Shown: one piece after another, positions 1-6,610 of the stretch
Position numbering within the stretch: position 1 is the first letter of the stretch
Layout: each line of letters begins with the position of its first letter
Source of the DNA: Thiotrichaceae bacterium
GTDB taxonomy: Bacteria > Pseudomonadota > Gammaproteobacteria > Thiotrichales > Thiotrichaceae
Direction of reading: 5' to 3'
Assembly (NCBI GenBank): GCA_015494435.1
Contig: WGBH01000503.1
Coordinates: forward strand, 1 to 10,311
Length of the DNA stretch: 10,311 nt
Program-made: the position numbers and the translations under genes
Notes under the pieces: model-generated
What the model was told of the DNA's origin: nothing
Seen by the model: the letters and a program-made list of their open reading frames with translations, nothing else
Database searches by the model: none

Positions 1-23
1 ATATTTTACAATGAAATATCAAC

Positions 24-30
24 GAGAGAG
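24..30 (+). promoter_or_regulatory. Probable ribosome binding site selecting the ATG at 35
   Basis: GAGAGAG lies four bases before the ATG at 35. The alternative ATG at 11 has only AT-rich sequence in the ten bases visible before it. This supports the shorter start. The promoter of this gene lies outside the window. Confidence 0.4.
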
Positions 31-34
31 AATC

Positions 35-2563
35 ATGAGATCAAAAAATAAGTATTTTAGCTATCTTTTATCTGTATTAATGGTTAGTTGCTTGTTTGTA
101 TTATCTACAAGCATAAAAAATGTATATGCTACTCCTATTACCATTGATGGCAATTTAAATGACTGGAGTGATTTAGATCGTCTTGATTTACCCCCAGGTG
201 CGGTTAGTGAGGGCTATCAGGTTTATGGGCGCTTTGAAAATGATCAATTTTTATTAGCTTTTCGTGCGGATGCAGGTGATATTAGCACAGGATCAACCAT
301 TTGGTTAAATACAGATCAAGATACAACAACAGGCTATCAAATTTTTGGTGCAGCAAGTGGGATGGAGTTTAATGTCAATATTCATACCGATAATAAGCCT
401 TATCTATATTCTGGAGCAGCGGCGCAAACCTTTGTTATGGGACCATTAACCCATGCGCGAGGCACAGATAGTAACGGTAAAAAAGTATTAGAAATAGCCA
501 TACCCAATAGTCAAATTAATGTCGCAGGTAGTGGTGTTGATTTATTCTTTGATATCAATAATACGACCTTTATTCCTAGTTTTTATACTGCAAATAATCA
601 ATACCATTTGAATAAACAAAGCCTTCCTCTTGCAAATAGCACTGACACAAGGGTTGCGATTATTTATTCTCAAAGCACTGCAAATAATTTTTTCGATAAA
701 AAAGCATATAGTCAACTATTTATGTCAGCACAAATGCAAAGTGTTATGGCGGGAGTCCCCTTTGACTTATTAAATGAAACTGATTTAACCGATTTAAGCA
801 AAATAATTAAATACGATGCCTTGATATTCCCTTATTTTGCCAACGTCCCTGAAAGTATTCTGCCACAAATTACAGAAAACCTTTTTCATGCAATTTATCG
901 TTATAAAATTGGTATTATTACCGCTGGGAATTTTCTAACCAATACAGAAACAGGTTCTAGTGTATCAGGCGATGCTTATGCCACTATGAAAAGCCTTCTC
1001 GGCATTGCCCGTGTTAATGGTGCAGGACCTGTTAATATTACCGTCAATACCAGTACAACTCCACATCCTGTTCTGATTGATTATAATGAGAATGAAGAGA
1101 TATTTAGTTATACCAATGCTTTTATTGATTACTTTGCAGCAGCCTCTGCAACAGAACCCGTTACCACTCTGGCAACCCAAAGTATTTTAGGAGGGACAGT
1201 TGAAAACGCGATCCTCGCCAGTGAAAAAGGCGGCGCTCGTAGTGTACATTTTAGTACAGTACAACTCCTAGGCGATGGCAATATGCTCTACCCTGCTATT
1301 CAGTGGGCAGTTTATAACACCGACAGTACGGTTGGTTTAAAGCTAAGTCGCCAAAATAGCCTCTTTATTTCCCGTAATGATATGGATCAAAGCATGTTCC
1401 CTGATGAAATTGCGACCGTTGAAGTTCCTTTATTGACACTACTAGACACATGGAAATCCAAGTATAACTTTGTTGGTTCTTTCTACATCAATGTTGGTAA
1501 TAATCAAGCCGCAGGTGAATACACGGATTGGACCATTTCAGCACCGTTATACCAACAGTATATTGCTTTAGAGAATGAAATTGGCTCCCATTCTTATACT
1601 CACCCTCATGATACCAATCTTTTAACGCCCTCAGAAATTAGTTTTGAGTTCGCTGATTCCATTGCAGTGATTGAAGCAAATTTAGGACTGAGCAATATAG
1701 GCACGGCTGTCCCTGGCGCACCTGAAAACTTTAATACTGCCACTGAAATTATTCAACATACCAGCTATTTATCAGGAGGTTATTCAGGTGTTGGAGCAGG
1801 ATTCCCCAATGCGATTGGTTACTTAACCCCAGATTCAACAAAAGTTTATTTAAGTCCAAATATGACCTTTGACTTTACTAATATCGGTTTTTTAGGCTTA
1901 ACGGCAGCACAAACAAAAGCGAAATGGTTTAGTGAATTTGATCAATTAAGCTTTAAAGCAGAACAACCCATCATCCATTGGCCTTGGCATGACTATGGTC
2001 CAACCACAAGTCTTACAGAAGGCTATACCATTGATATGTTTGAAAGCTTGATCAGTAAAGCATTTAATGCAGGCAGCGAATTTGTCACAGCTAATGACTT
2101 TAGAAAACGTCTGGAAAGCTTTAAAGCTGCCACTTTAACCCTAACCCGTAATGGCGATGATATTACAGCAGTCGTTGTAGGCAATCATTTAGGACATTCA
2201 GCGCTTAAAGTGGATGATGATAAAGTAATTAAATCAGTGGATAATTGGTATGCTTATAATGATCAATACCTTTATCTTGATCAAGATGCAGGTAGCTATA
2301 CACTTCATTTAGGCAATACTCAGGATGCAGTCACTCATATTAGCTACCTACCCATGCGCACTAATCTCATCAGCATAACAGGTGATGGTCAGAATTTATC
2401 TTTTAGCTTTTCAGGTAAAGGAGCAGTTGAAGTTGAAATGGCATGTGCAAGCACACCCGTTGTCACAGGCGCTGACCAATATCAGATAACAGGTAATACC
2501 CTTAAATTAGAATTTGACAATATTGCAGTACACAATGCAACAATTCAATTAGGTTGTCCTTAA
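35..2563 (+). CDS. Exported multidomain polysaccharide deacetylase-like protein (CBM9-like + NodB-like domains)
   Basis: 842 aa from the ATG at 35. An in-frame ATG at 11 would add eight residues, but the ATG at 35 has a purine-rich GAGAGAG (24-30) before it and gives a standard signal peptide: basic MRSKNK, hydrophobic core about residues 8-27, likely cleavage after VYA (30-32). Residues ~33-195 start with ITIDGNLNDW and look like a CBM9/DOMON-type beta-sandwich for carbohydrate binding. Residues ~200-430 form an alpha/beta region I cannot assign firmly, perhaps glutamine-amidotransferase-like. The deacetylase-like domain spans ~435-690. It has an Asp pair in NDMD (D449, D451), the metal-binding HSYTH motif (H519, H523), PGAPE (560-564) where the family usually has an Arg-containing motif, and HWPWHDYG (648-655). 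A beta-rich tail follows to the end. Expected role: N- or O-deacetylation of an extracytoplasmic polysaccharide. The substrate is unknown and no polysaccharide synthesis genes are visible. The domain order recalls PelA-like enzymes, but orthology is not claimed. Confidence 0.8.
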   Translation: MRSKNKYFSYLLSVLMVSCLFVLSTSIKNVYATPITIDGNLNDWSDLDRLDLPPGAVSEGYQVYGRFENDQFLLAFRADAGDISTGSTIWLNTDQDTTTGYQIFGAASGMEFNVNIHTDNKPYLYSGAAAQTFVMGPLTHARGTDSNGKKVLEIAIPNSQINVAGSGVDLFFDINNTTFIPSFYTANNQYHLNKQSLPLANSTDTRVAIIYSQSTANNFFDKKAYSQLFMSAQMQSVMAGVPFDLLNETDLTDLSKIIKYDALIFPYFANVPESILPQITENLFHAIYRYKIGIITAGNFLTNTETGSSVSGDAYATMKSLLGIARVNGAGPVNITVNTSTTPHPVLIDYNENEEIFSYTNAFIDYFAAASATEPVTTLATQSILGGTVENAILASEKGGARSVHFSTVQLLGDGNMLYPAIQWAVYNTDSTVGLKLSRQNSLFISRNDMDQSMFPDEIATVEVPLLTLLDTWKSKYNFVGSFYINVGNNQAAGEYTDWTISAPLYQQYIALENEIGSHSYTHPHDTNLLTPSEISFEFADSIAVIEANLGLSNIGTAVPGAPENFNTATEIIQHTSYLSGGYSGVGAGFPNAIGYLTPDSTKVYLSPNMTFDFTNIGFLGLTAAQTKAKWFSEFDQLSFKAEQPIIHWPWHDYGPTTSLTEGYTIDMFESLISKAFNAGSEFVTANDFRKRLESFKAATLTLTRNGDDITAVVVGNHLGHSALKVDDDKVIKSVDNWYAYNDQYLYLDQDAGSYTLHLGNTQDAVTHISYLPMRTNLISITGDGQNLSFSFSGKGAVEVEMACASTPVVTGADQYQITGNTLKLEFDNIAVHNATIQLGCP

Positions 2564-2583
2564 TATAATTAGTGAAATCACAC

Positions 2584-2624
2584 GCCTGACGGAGCTTCTA
2601 GCCCCGTCGCAACATTTTGCTCGC
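2584..2624 (+). repeat. Left inverted repeat of the candidate element; contains a hairpin that may terminate the deacetylase transcript
   Basis: Within this arm 2588-2608 folds on its own: GACGG pairs with CCGTC, and the stem continues to nine pairs around a 3-base loop. It is fully paired (one G-U) as minus-strand RNA and has one A-C mismatch as plus-strand RNA. It lies 25 bases after the stop at 2563. It could act as a terminator, but no T-tract follows directly; only TTTT occurs a few bases on. Confidence 0.5.
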
Positions 2625-2932
2625 ACCCAAATTCCTATTTAGTTAAGTCGTATGTGTCAAGTCCTCATTCCACACGAAGTAAATGTAAAGCACTCACCGC
2701 AACAGGTTGATTTTAGTGAATGCGCTATTGCTTATCCACTCTATAAATCACAATTGGCGAAGATCTATAAAAATAGATAATATAATTGCTTTGATAAAAT
2801 GAATAATTGTGTATAGAGCCACAACCCGCACCAAGCCCAAAAGGATAACCATTAAATAAACAACAACTCGCAGCAAAAATTTGGAAATCTACCAACCAGA
2901 TGCGTTCCAAAAATTGCACATACAATCATTGA

Positions 2933-2976
2933 GCGAGCAATCAGTTCGACAGCCTAGGTAACAAACCCCGTCGGGC
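2933..2976 (-). repeat. Right inverted repeat of the candidate element
   Basis: This arm matches the reverse complement of 2584-2624: GCGAGCAA (2933-2940), GTTCGAC (2944-2950), CCTAGG (2953-2958) and CCCCGTCGGGC (2966-2976). Its spacer is about four bases longer than that of the left arm. Its own stem is weaker, so the hairpin is better kept in the left arm. Confidence 0.5.
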
Positions 2977-2982
2977 TAAAAT

Positions 2983-3153
2983 ATGAATGATTTTGGACGT
3001 TTTGATGCCTTAAAATCTTGCGTGGACAAGGCAAAAGCCAAAACCTATTTTGAACAACGCGATGGCAAGACAATTTCACCGTTTAAGGTGAATATTGAAG
3101 TGGATAAGTTGTTGCGTGGGTTTATTATAAATGATGGAGAGCTTGATTTATAA
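2983..3153 (+). pseudogene. Probable remnant of a type I restriction HsdR C-terminus
   Basis: A 56-codon ORF encoding MNDFGRFDALKSCVDKAKAK, then a segment with TYFEQRDGK and FKVNIEVDKLLRGFI, ending GELDL. From memory the pattern (Phe-Gly-x-Phe, VDKAKAKTYFE, KVNIxVDKLLRxFI) resembles the extreme C-terminus of HsdR/DEAD-box restriction subunits. Families of that kind are about 800-1100 aa, so this would be only the last ~5%. An in-frame stop lies two codons upstream (TAA at 2977-2979), there is no Shine-Dalgarno sequence, and the candidate inverted-repeat element ends 6 bp before the ATG. The simplest reading is a gene decayed or truncated by insertion or deletion. Alternatively it is an independent small gene. 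The family assignment is moderate only. Confidence 0.4.
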
Positions 3154-3287
3154 ACTTTATAAACCCTATCATTGTAGTAAAACTAACCAAAATATATTTC
3201 ATTTTACTTTGCCCCTCCCAATTATTCTGATCTCAATTATCCTGAATATATAACTTTTCCTCGTTTTAATGATCTCAATCGTTGCGT

Positions 3288-3317
3288 AGCTCGTATCGAG
3301 CTTTGTAGAATACGAGC
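3288..3317. repeat. REP-like palindrome with two competing stems
   Basis: GCTCGTAT (3289-3296) pairs perfectly with ATACGAGC (3310-3317) around a 13-base loop. AGCTCG (3288-3293) can instead pair with CGAGCT (3297-3302) around TAT. The overall pattern, GTAGCTCGTAT followed by ATACGAGC, resembles the dispersed palindromic intergenic repeats frequent in gammaproteobacterial genomes. Copy number cannot be judged from one window. Confidence 0.45.
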
Positions 3318-3467
3318 AAATAATAAACCAACGGTGCTGTTTTCATAAAACTTCACAAAATGTGCAATAGTACCAGAATAGATTTTCTTATCAGGTTATG
3401 TTGGGTAAGTTTTAAGATGGCTAGTACCTGAAATAATTTCCTTAATTATCACGAAGAGGTTTTGTTT

Positions 3468-3530
3468 CTGATTCAATTATCTCAAGAGAAGCATCGTTAT
3501 TCTGTATAATGATTGAGATGATTGAATCAG
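3468..3530 (+). repeat. Long imperfect hairpin upstream of the MBL-fold gene
   Basis: The left arm 3468-3485 (CTGATTCAATTATCTCAA) pairs with 3513-3530 over 18 positions with a single T-G wobble. The stem continues after an 8-base bulge (3486-3493) with 3494-3500 against 3506-3512, seven pairs with one wobble, leaving a 5-base loop TCTGT. The right arm is therefore a continuous 25-base strand. It ends about 95 bases before the MBL start codon. It may be a 5'-UTR structure, an operator palindrome or part of a small mobile element. Confidence 0.6.
3505..3510 (+). promoter_or_regulatory. Possible -10 element for the MBL-fold gene
   Basis: TATAAT is a perfect sigma-70 -10 match. The best-placed -35 (TCAAGA at 3482-3487, 17-bp spacing) matches only three of six bases, so the call is weak. 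The box overlaps the tip of the hairpin at 3468-3530, so a regulator binding the palindrome would also cover it. A start near 3517 would give a leader of about 110 nt. Confidence 0.25.
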
Positions 3531-3625
3531 GGGTGATAGGGCAAGTTTAAATTGGGAGGTTCTTTCATGTATGTTCCTTAGCTTAATCAATAAAAATTTC
3601 TAAGTCAGAAGGATGGAGTATAGAG

Positions 3626-4486
3626 ATGAAAGTTACATTATACGGTGTGCGAGGATCAATACCTACCTCCAGTGGGGAGACGATAAAATACGGCGGGCAT
3701 ACTGCCTGTATTTTTGTTGAGGTAGATAATAAATTACTAGTTTTTGATGCAGGTACGGGGATTCGCAAACTGGGTAATGATATTGCGAAGGATGATCGGG
3801 ATATTTATTTGTTTTTTAGTCATTATCACTGGGATCATATTCAGGGTTTTCCTTTTTTTAAGCCTGCTTATCAATGTGGACGGAATATTCATTTATTATC
3901 GGCTTATCTTCCTGAAAAAAATGCTAGAGCAGTTTTAGATCAAATGGTGAATCCTCATTTTCCTGTTCCTGGTGATAAAGTACAGGCAAAAGTACGGGTT
4001 ATGGCAATGGATGCTGAGGGGAATTTAGCGCTTGGTAAGATTAAAATTACTACCTGTGCATTGAATCATCCCGGTGGGGGAGCGGCTTATCGTCTTGAAA
4101 CGGAACAGGGGAGTTTTGCCTATGTAACTGATAATGAGCTTTATCCACCTAATGAACCCAATACCACATGGGAGCAGTGGGTTGATTTTTTGCAAGGGGT
4201 TGATTTGCTTATCCATGATGCAATGTATCTTGATGAAGAACAGAAAAGCACCCACGGCTGGGGGCATTCACTTATCTCTCAAGCCATTCGCTTAGCAAAA
4301 GATGCTAACGTCGCTAATCTTGTTTTATTCCATCATGACCCTGATCGAACGGATGAGCAGTTAGAGGGTATTTTAGAAGATTGTCAAACTTGGGTTGATA
4401 AGAATAATGCTTCTTATAAGCTAAGATTAGCAAAAGAAACCGATGTTTATCATATTTTAAATTCTACAGTAGAACTTAATTCTTAG
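3626..4486 (+). CDS. MBL-fold metallohydrolase (PhnP/COG1235-like)
   Basis: 286 aa, cytosolic, with no signal peptide or membrane segment. The N-terminus has the VTLYGVRGSIPT ... YGGHTAC ... FDAGTG pattern of the COG1235-type metallo-beta-lactamase fold. The metal-binding set is complete: HYHWDH (H66, H68, D70, H71), H148 in LNHPGG, bridging D169 in VTDNE, and a C-terminal His in FHHDPDRTD (H236/H237). LIHDAMY (195-201) and GWGHS (211-215) are also typical. Such proteins are hydrolases, often phosphodiesterases acting on phosphate esters or cyclic nucleotides, but this subgroup has no settled substrate. The start is supported by GGAG at 3615-3618, seven bases before the ATG. The gene is a single plus-strand unit, convergent with the flotillin gene, 68 bp between stop codons. 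Neighbours do not reveal a pathway. Confidence 0.88.
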   Translation: MKVTLYGVRGSIPTSSGETIKYGGHTACIFVEVDNKLLVFDAGTGIRKLGNDIAKDDRDIYLFFSHYHWDHIQGFPFFKPAYQCGRNIHLLSAYLPEKNARAVLDQMVNPHFPVPGDKVQAKVRVMAMDAEGNLALGKIKITTCALNHPGGGAAYRLETEQGSFAYVTDNELYPPNEPNTTWEQWVDFLQGVDLLIHDAMYLDEEQKSTHGWGHSLISQAIRLAKDANVANLVLFHHDPDRTDEQLEGILEDCQTWVDKNNASYKLRLAKETDVYHILNSTVELNS

Positions 4487-4529
4487 ATTCTTGATTTTGT
4501 GGTTATTTTCTATTCGTTATAAGTTGTAA

Positions 4530-4560
4530 GAACTATGGTGCATAGAATGCACCCTAGTTC
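4530..4560. terminator. Hairpin between convergent genes (bidirectional terminator or REP-like element)
   Basis: GAACTA (4530-4535) pairs with TAGTTC (4555-4560). After one T/C mismatch, GGTGCAT (4537-4543) pairs with ATGCACC (4547-4553) around the loop AGA. The 13-bp stem overlaps the flotillin stop codon (4554-4556). No T-tract follows on either strand, so it is not a classical intrinsic terminator, although the position between two 3' ends fits transcript ending or 3'-end protection. The minus-strand reading TAGGGTGCATT...ATGCACC resembles known dispersed GGTGCG-type palindromes. Confidence 0.55.
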
Positions 4561-6497
4561 GCCAAATTCCCACCAAGAAACTTATTCAATAATTCTTCTA
4601 CCGCAGGGCTTTTCTGTTTAACAGCTTCAATAGATTTACCTAGGGATAAGGAGCGGGCAAAGGAGTTGAAATAATCACCTTCACCGCCGACAATATCAAT
4701 ATTGGCTTTTGCCAGTGCGGTGGATAAGACTTTAGCTTGGTAGGCGGCAATTTCTTTATCGGCATCAATTTGAATAATGGCTTGTTCAAAGGCTTTATCT
4801 AATTTCATACGGAATTCTTCGTGTTCACGCGAGTCTTCGCTCATTTGTTCCATTGCTTTGAATTTTTCCACTAATCCATCGGCTTCTGCCTTGAATTTTT
4901 CGCGGGTGACAATGGCTTGTGATAAGCCGATTTTTTCATTACCTTTGGCTTCGGCATCTAATTTTTCTTGTAGGATATTAGCTTCCATTAGACCTTCTTT
5001 TTCTTTGGCAATGGTTTGAGCTTCCATGCCTGTCGCCTCGGCGGTCATGCGTTCTTGTAACACTTTGGCTTCTGCAATCCCTTCTATTTGTTTTGCAACG
5101 GCTTTTGCTTCGATGACTTTTGCCTCTGCCAGTCCAGAGGCGGCTTTTTCTGCGCGTGTACCTTCAGCAAGTTTTATTTTTGCATCGGCTTCTTTAGAGG
5201 AGGCGTCTAGTTCAGCTTGTGCAATGGTATTAATTTCTTTGGCTTTATGGACGGCTTTGATTTCATCTGCTTGTGCTTGTTTGACCTGTTTAACTAATTC
5301 TTCTTCTGCTTTTGCTTCAGCTTCTAAAATGGTGGCTTGCTTTTGACGTTCTGCTTCACTGATAAGGCGGACATCATTAATTTTTTCTTCTTGTTCGGCA
5401 ACGGTTCGATCAACAGAAACACGTTCACGAATAACATTAGCAATTTCTTTCTTTTCTATCTCCAAGGCTTTTTCTTTTTCAATTTCTTGTATCGCTACTT
5501 CACGCTCTCTAGAGACGGTTTCTAACTCTCGGGCGCGAATGACTTTTTCTTCTTCAATGCTGATTGCGCGTAAACGGTTATTTTGTGCTACTTCGACTTC
5601 ACGTTGTTTATTTTCTTCCAATATTGCTATTTGTTCTTCAGTAATAATCCGTGCTTTTTCTGCACGCAATCGTTCTTCTTCTTGGATTTTATTGATTTCT
5701 GCTTCTTCACGGGCTTGAATTGTTTTAACTTCACGTTCTTGACGTGCTTCTGCATCGGCTTCTTGACGTTCTAAAGCTAGCATAGCCTCCCGCGTTTCGA
5801 CATTCTTTTTGGTAATAGAAAGTTGTTCATTACGTTCTAAAACATTGGTTTGCACATTTTGGGTGGCGGTTAATTCAGTAATTTTTCGAATTCCTTCAGC
5901 ATCAAGGATATTATCGGTATCTAAGGCACTTTTAGGGGTTTGTTCCAAATAATCTATTGCCACATCTTCTAATATATAACCATTTAGGTCATTACCAATC
6001 ACAGCAATAATGCTGTCTCTAAAGCCAATACGGTTTTCAAATAGACTAATAAAGTCCATTTGCTTGCCGACGGTTTTTAAGGCCTCTGAGAATTTTGCAT
6101 TGAATAATTCATGCACTGCATCTTTGTCAGAGGCACGTTCTACACCAATTGATTTTGCAACTTTTAATACGTCTTCACTGGTTTCATTGACACGTAAATA
6201 AAAGGCAACGGTAATATCAGCGCGTATATTATCACGGCAGATTAAGCCCTCTTTATTGCGACGGTCTAGTTCTAAGGTGATTAGTGAGATTTTCATTAAT
6301 TCTTTTTTATTGATCACAGGCCAGACAATGCCACCTGTAAATTTTACATTTGGCACAGAAGACATATCATTAATAATTAAAGCCCAACCTTGAGGAACTT
6401 TAACGTAAAAGCGGCTAAATGATAGGATCAGTCCTGTGACAATCAGTGCGATAACTGCAAGGCTAATTAAAATGATTATAATGAGTGAGCTTCCCAT
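4554..6497 (-). CDS. Flotillin-like SPFH-domain protein, YqiK family
   Basis: 647 aa. One N-terminal membrane segment (residues ~5-27) is followed by an SPFH/band-7 domain (~30-215) beginning FYVKVPQGWALI and including DNIRADITVAFYLRV (89-103). A very long Glu/Ala/Lys/Arg-rich coiled coil covers ~220-590. The tail has IDIVGGEGDYF (600-610) and ends ELLNKFLGGNLAN. YqiK of E. coli is about 550 aa, so this one is roughly 100 residues longer, mostly in the coiled coil. Residues 455-548 hold about four degenerate repeats of 20-29 aa with the pattern G-L/I-x-EA-K/N-I/V-L-Q-E. Flotillins oligomerise at the inner membrane and scaffold microdomains. The start is supported by AAGGAA (6505-6510) seven bases upstream. 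The YqiJ-like gene precedes it on the same strand, 113 nt away, the usual partner order. Family assignment is firm; cellular role here is inferred. Confidence 0.92.
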   Translation of the reverse strand: MGSSLIIIILISLAVIALIVTGLILSFSRFYVKVPQGWALIINDMSSVPNVKFTGGIVWPVINKKELMKISLITLELDRRNKEGLICRDNIRADITVAFYLRVNETSEDVLKVAKSIGVERASDKDAVHELFNAKFSEALKTVGKQMDFISLFENRIGFRDSIIAVIGNDLNGYILEDVAIDYLEQTPKSALDTDNILDAEGIRKITELTATQNVQTNVLERNEQLSITKKNVETREAMLALERQEADAEARQEREVKTIQAREEAEINKIQEEERLRAEKARIITEEQIAILEENKQREVEVAQNNRLRAISIEEEKVIRARELETVSREREVAIQEIEKEKALEIEKKEIANVIRERVSVDRTVAEQEEKINDVRLISEAERQKQATILEAEAKAEEELVKQVKQAQADEIKAVHKAKEINTIAQAELDASSKEADAKIKLAEGTRAEKAASGLAEAKVIEAKAVAKQIEGIAEAKVLQERMTAEATGMEAQTIAKEKEGLMEANILQEKLDAEAKGNEKIGLSQAIVTREKFKAEADGLVEKFKAMEQMSEDSREHEEFRMKLDKAFEQAIIQIDADKEIAAYQAKVLSTALAKANIDIVGGEGDYFNSFARSLSLGKSIEAVKQKSPAVEELLNKFLGGNLAN

Positions 6498-6558
6498 TGT
6501 TTTTTTCCTTATTTATTAGTTATAAAGTTTAATCTTTTTTAAATTTCTTGTTGAAGTG

Positions 6559-6576
6559 AAAGCTTCGGCTTTTTTT
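6559..6576 (+). terminator. Short intrinsic terminator-like hairpin reading on the plus strand
   Basis: AAAGC (6559-6563), tetraloop TTCG, GCTTT (6568-6572), then T's to 6576. UUCG loops are unusually stable, and the T-tract follows directly on the plus strand. On the minus strand, the coding strand here, the run is upstream A's, so it would not terminate the operon. It would stop plus-strand transcription running antisense across the flotillin gene. The stem is only five pairs, so function is uncertain. Confidence 0.4.
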
Positions 6577-6610
6577 AGTTTGTGAGTCGCACAGGATCAA
6601 TTTTGGCACC

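Larger units (their letters stand above)
2584..2976. mobile_element. Candidate MITE-like element with ~41/44-bp imperfect terminal inverted repeats
   Basis: The reverse complement of 2584-2624 aligns with 2933-2976. Both begin GCGAGCAA, then share GTT, CGAC, CTAG, CCGTC and terminal GGC, with a few indels; by eye about 30 of 44 positions agree. Similarity stops sharply on both the inner and outer sides, as expected for terminal inverted repeats. The ~308-bp interior has no convincing gene. A 66-codon minus-strand frame (2725-2925, TTG start) resembles nothing I know and has odd composition. There is no obvious target-site duplication. Alternatively, these are two copies of a REP-like palindrome in opposite orientation. 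The element sits 20 bp after the deacetylase stop and 6 bp before the HsdR-like fragment. Confidence 0.45.
3214..3559. repeat. Segment bounded by a 10-bp perfect inverted repeat
   Basis: CCTCCCAATT at 3214-3223 is matched by AATTGGGAGG at 3550-3559, exactly ten pairs and no further on either side. Inside, variants of a TGATCTCAATTAT-like motif recur (3228-3240, 3270-3283, and in both arms of the hairpin at 3468-3530). This could be a second small non-autonomous element or chance. No target duplication is seen. Confidence 0.25.
2564..3625. other. Gene-poor 1.06-kb region with inverted repeats and a gene fragment
   Basis: No intact gene of ordinary size is supported on either strand. The contents, left to right, are the candidate MITE (2584-2976), the HsdR-like fragment (2983-3153), an AT-rich stretch with nothing recognisable (3154-3213), and a structured segment (3214-3559) holding a REP-like palindrome and a long hairpin. 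The last 66 bases lead into the MBL gene. Density of inverted repeats plus a gene fragment marks it as a likely insertion/deletion hotspot between conserved genes. Confidence 0.6.

Noticed and set aside
35..130. Lipoprotein signal (VSC at residues 17-19) in the deacetylase
   Set aside because: The Cys lies inside the hydrophobic core with Met at -3, and a better signal peptidase I site (VYA, 30-32) follows.
2641..2675. Minus-strand promoter with TTGACA (2654-2659)
   Set aside because: The -35 is perfect, but the -10 at 17-bp spacing (TAGGAA) is poor and it would only drive antisense transcription into the deacetylase gene.
2725..2925. 66-codon minus-strand ORF inside the candidate MITE
   Set aside because: TTG start, no ribosome binding site, Cys/Tyr/Phe-rich composition and no recognisable family; more likely chance within the element.
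3176..3208. AGTAAAA/TTTTACT inverted repeat as a terminator
   Set aside because: Seven AT-rich pairs around a 19-base loop are too weak and expected by chance here.
2564..3625. CRISPR array, tRNA, riboswitch or integron attC site
   Set aside because: No evenly spaced direct repeats, no cloverleaf, no known aptamer core, and the inverted repeats lack the RYYYAAC/GTTRRRY pairing of attC sites.
4777..5774. Several plus-strand ORFs rich in Ser/Ala or Phe across the flotillin gene
   Set aside because: They are antisense shadows of the Glu/Ala/Lys-rich coiled-coil codons and have no start signals.
6498..6560. Separate promoter for the flotillin gene in the 113-nt gap
   Set aside because: Candidate boxes such as TTCAAC and TAAACT match only partly in a very AT-rich stretch; a promoter is possible but not supportable by eye.
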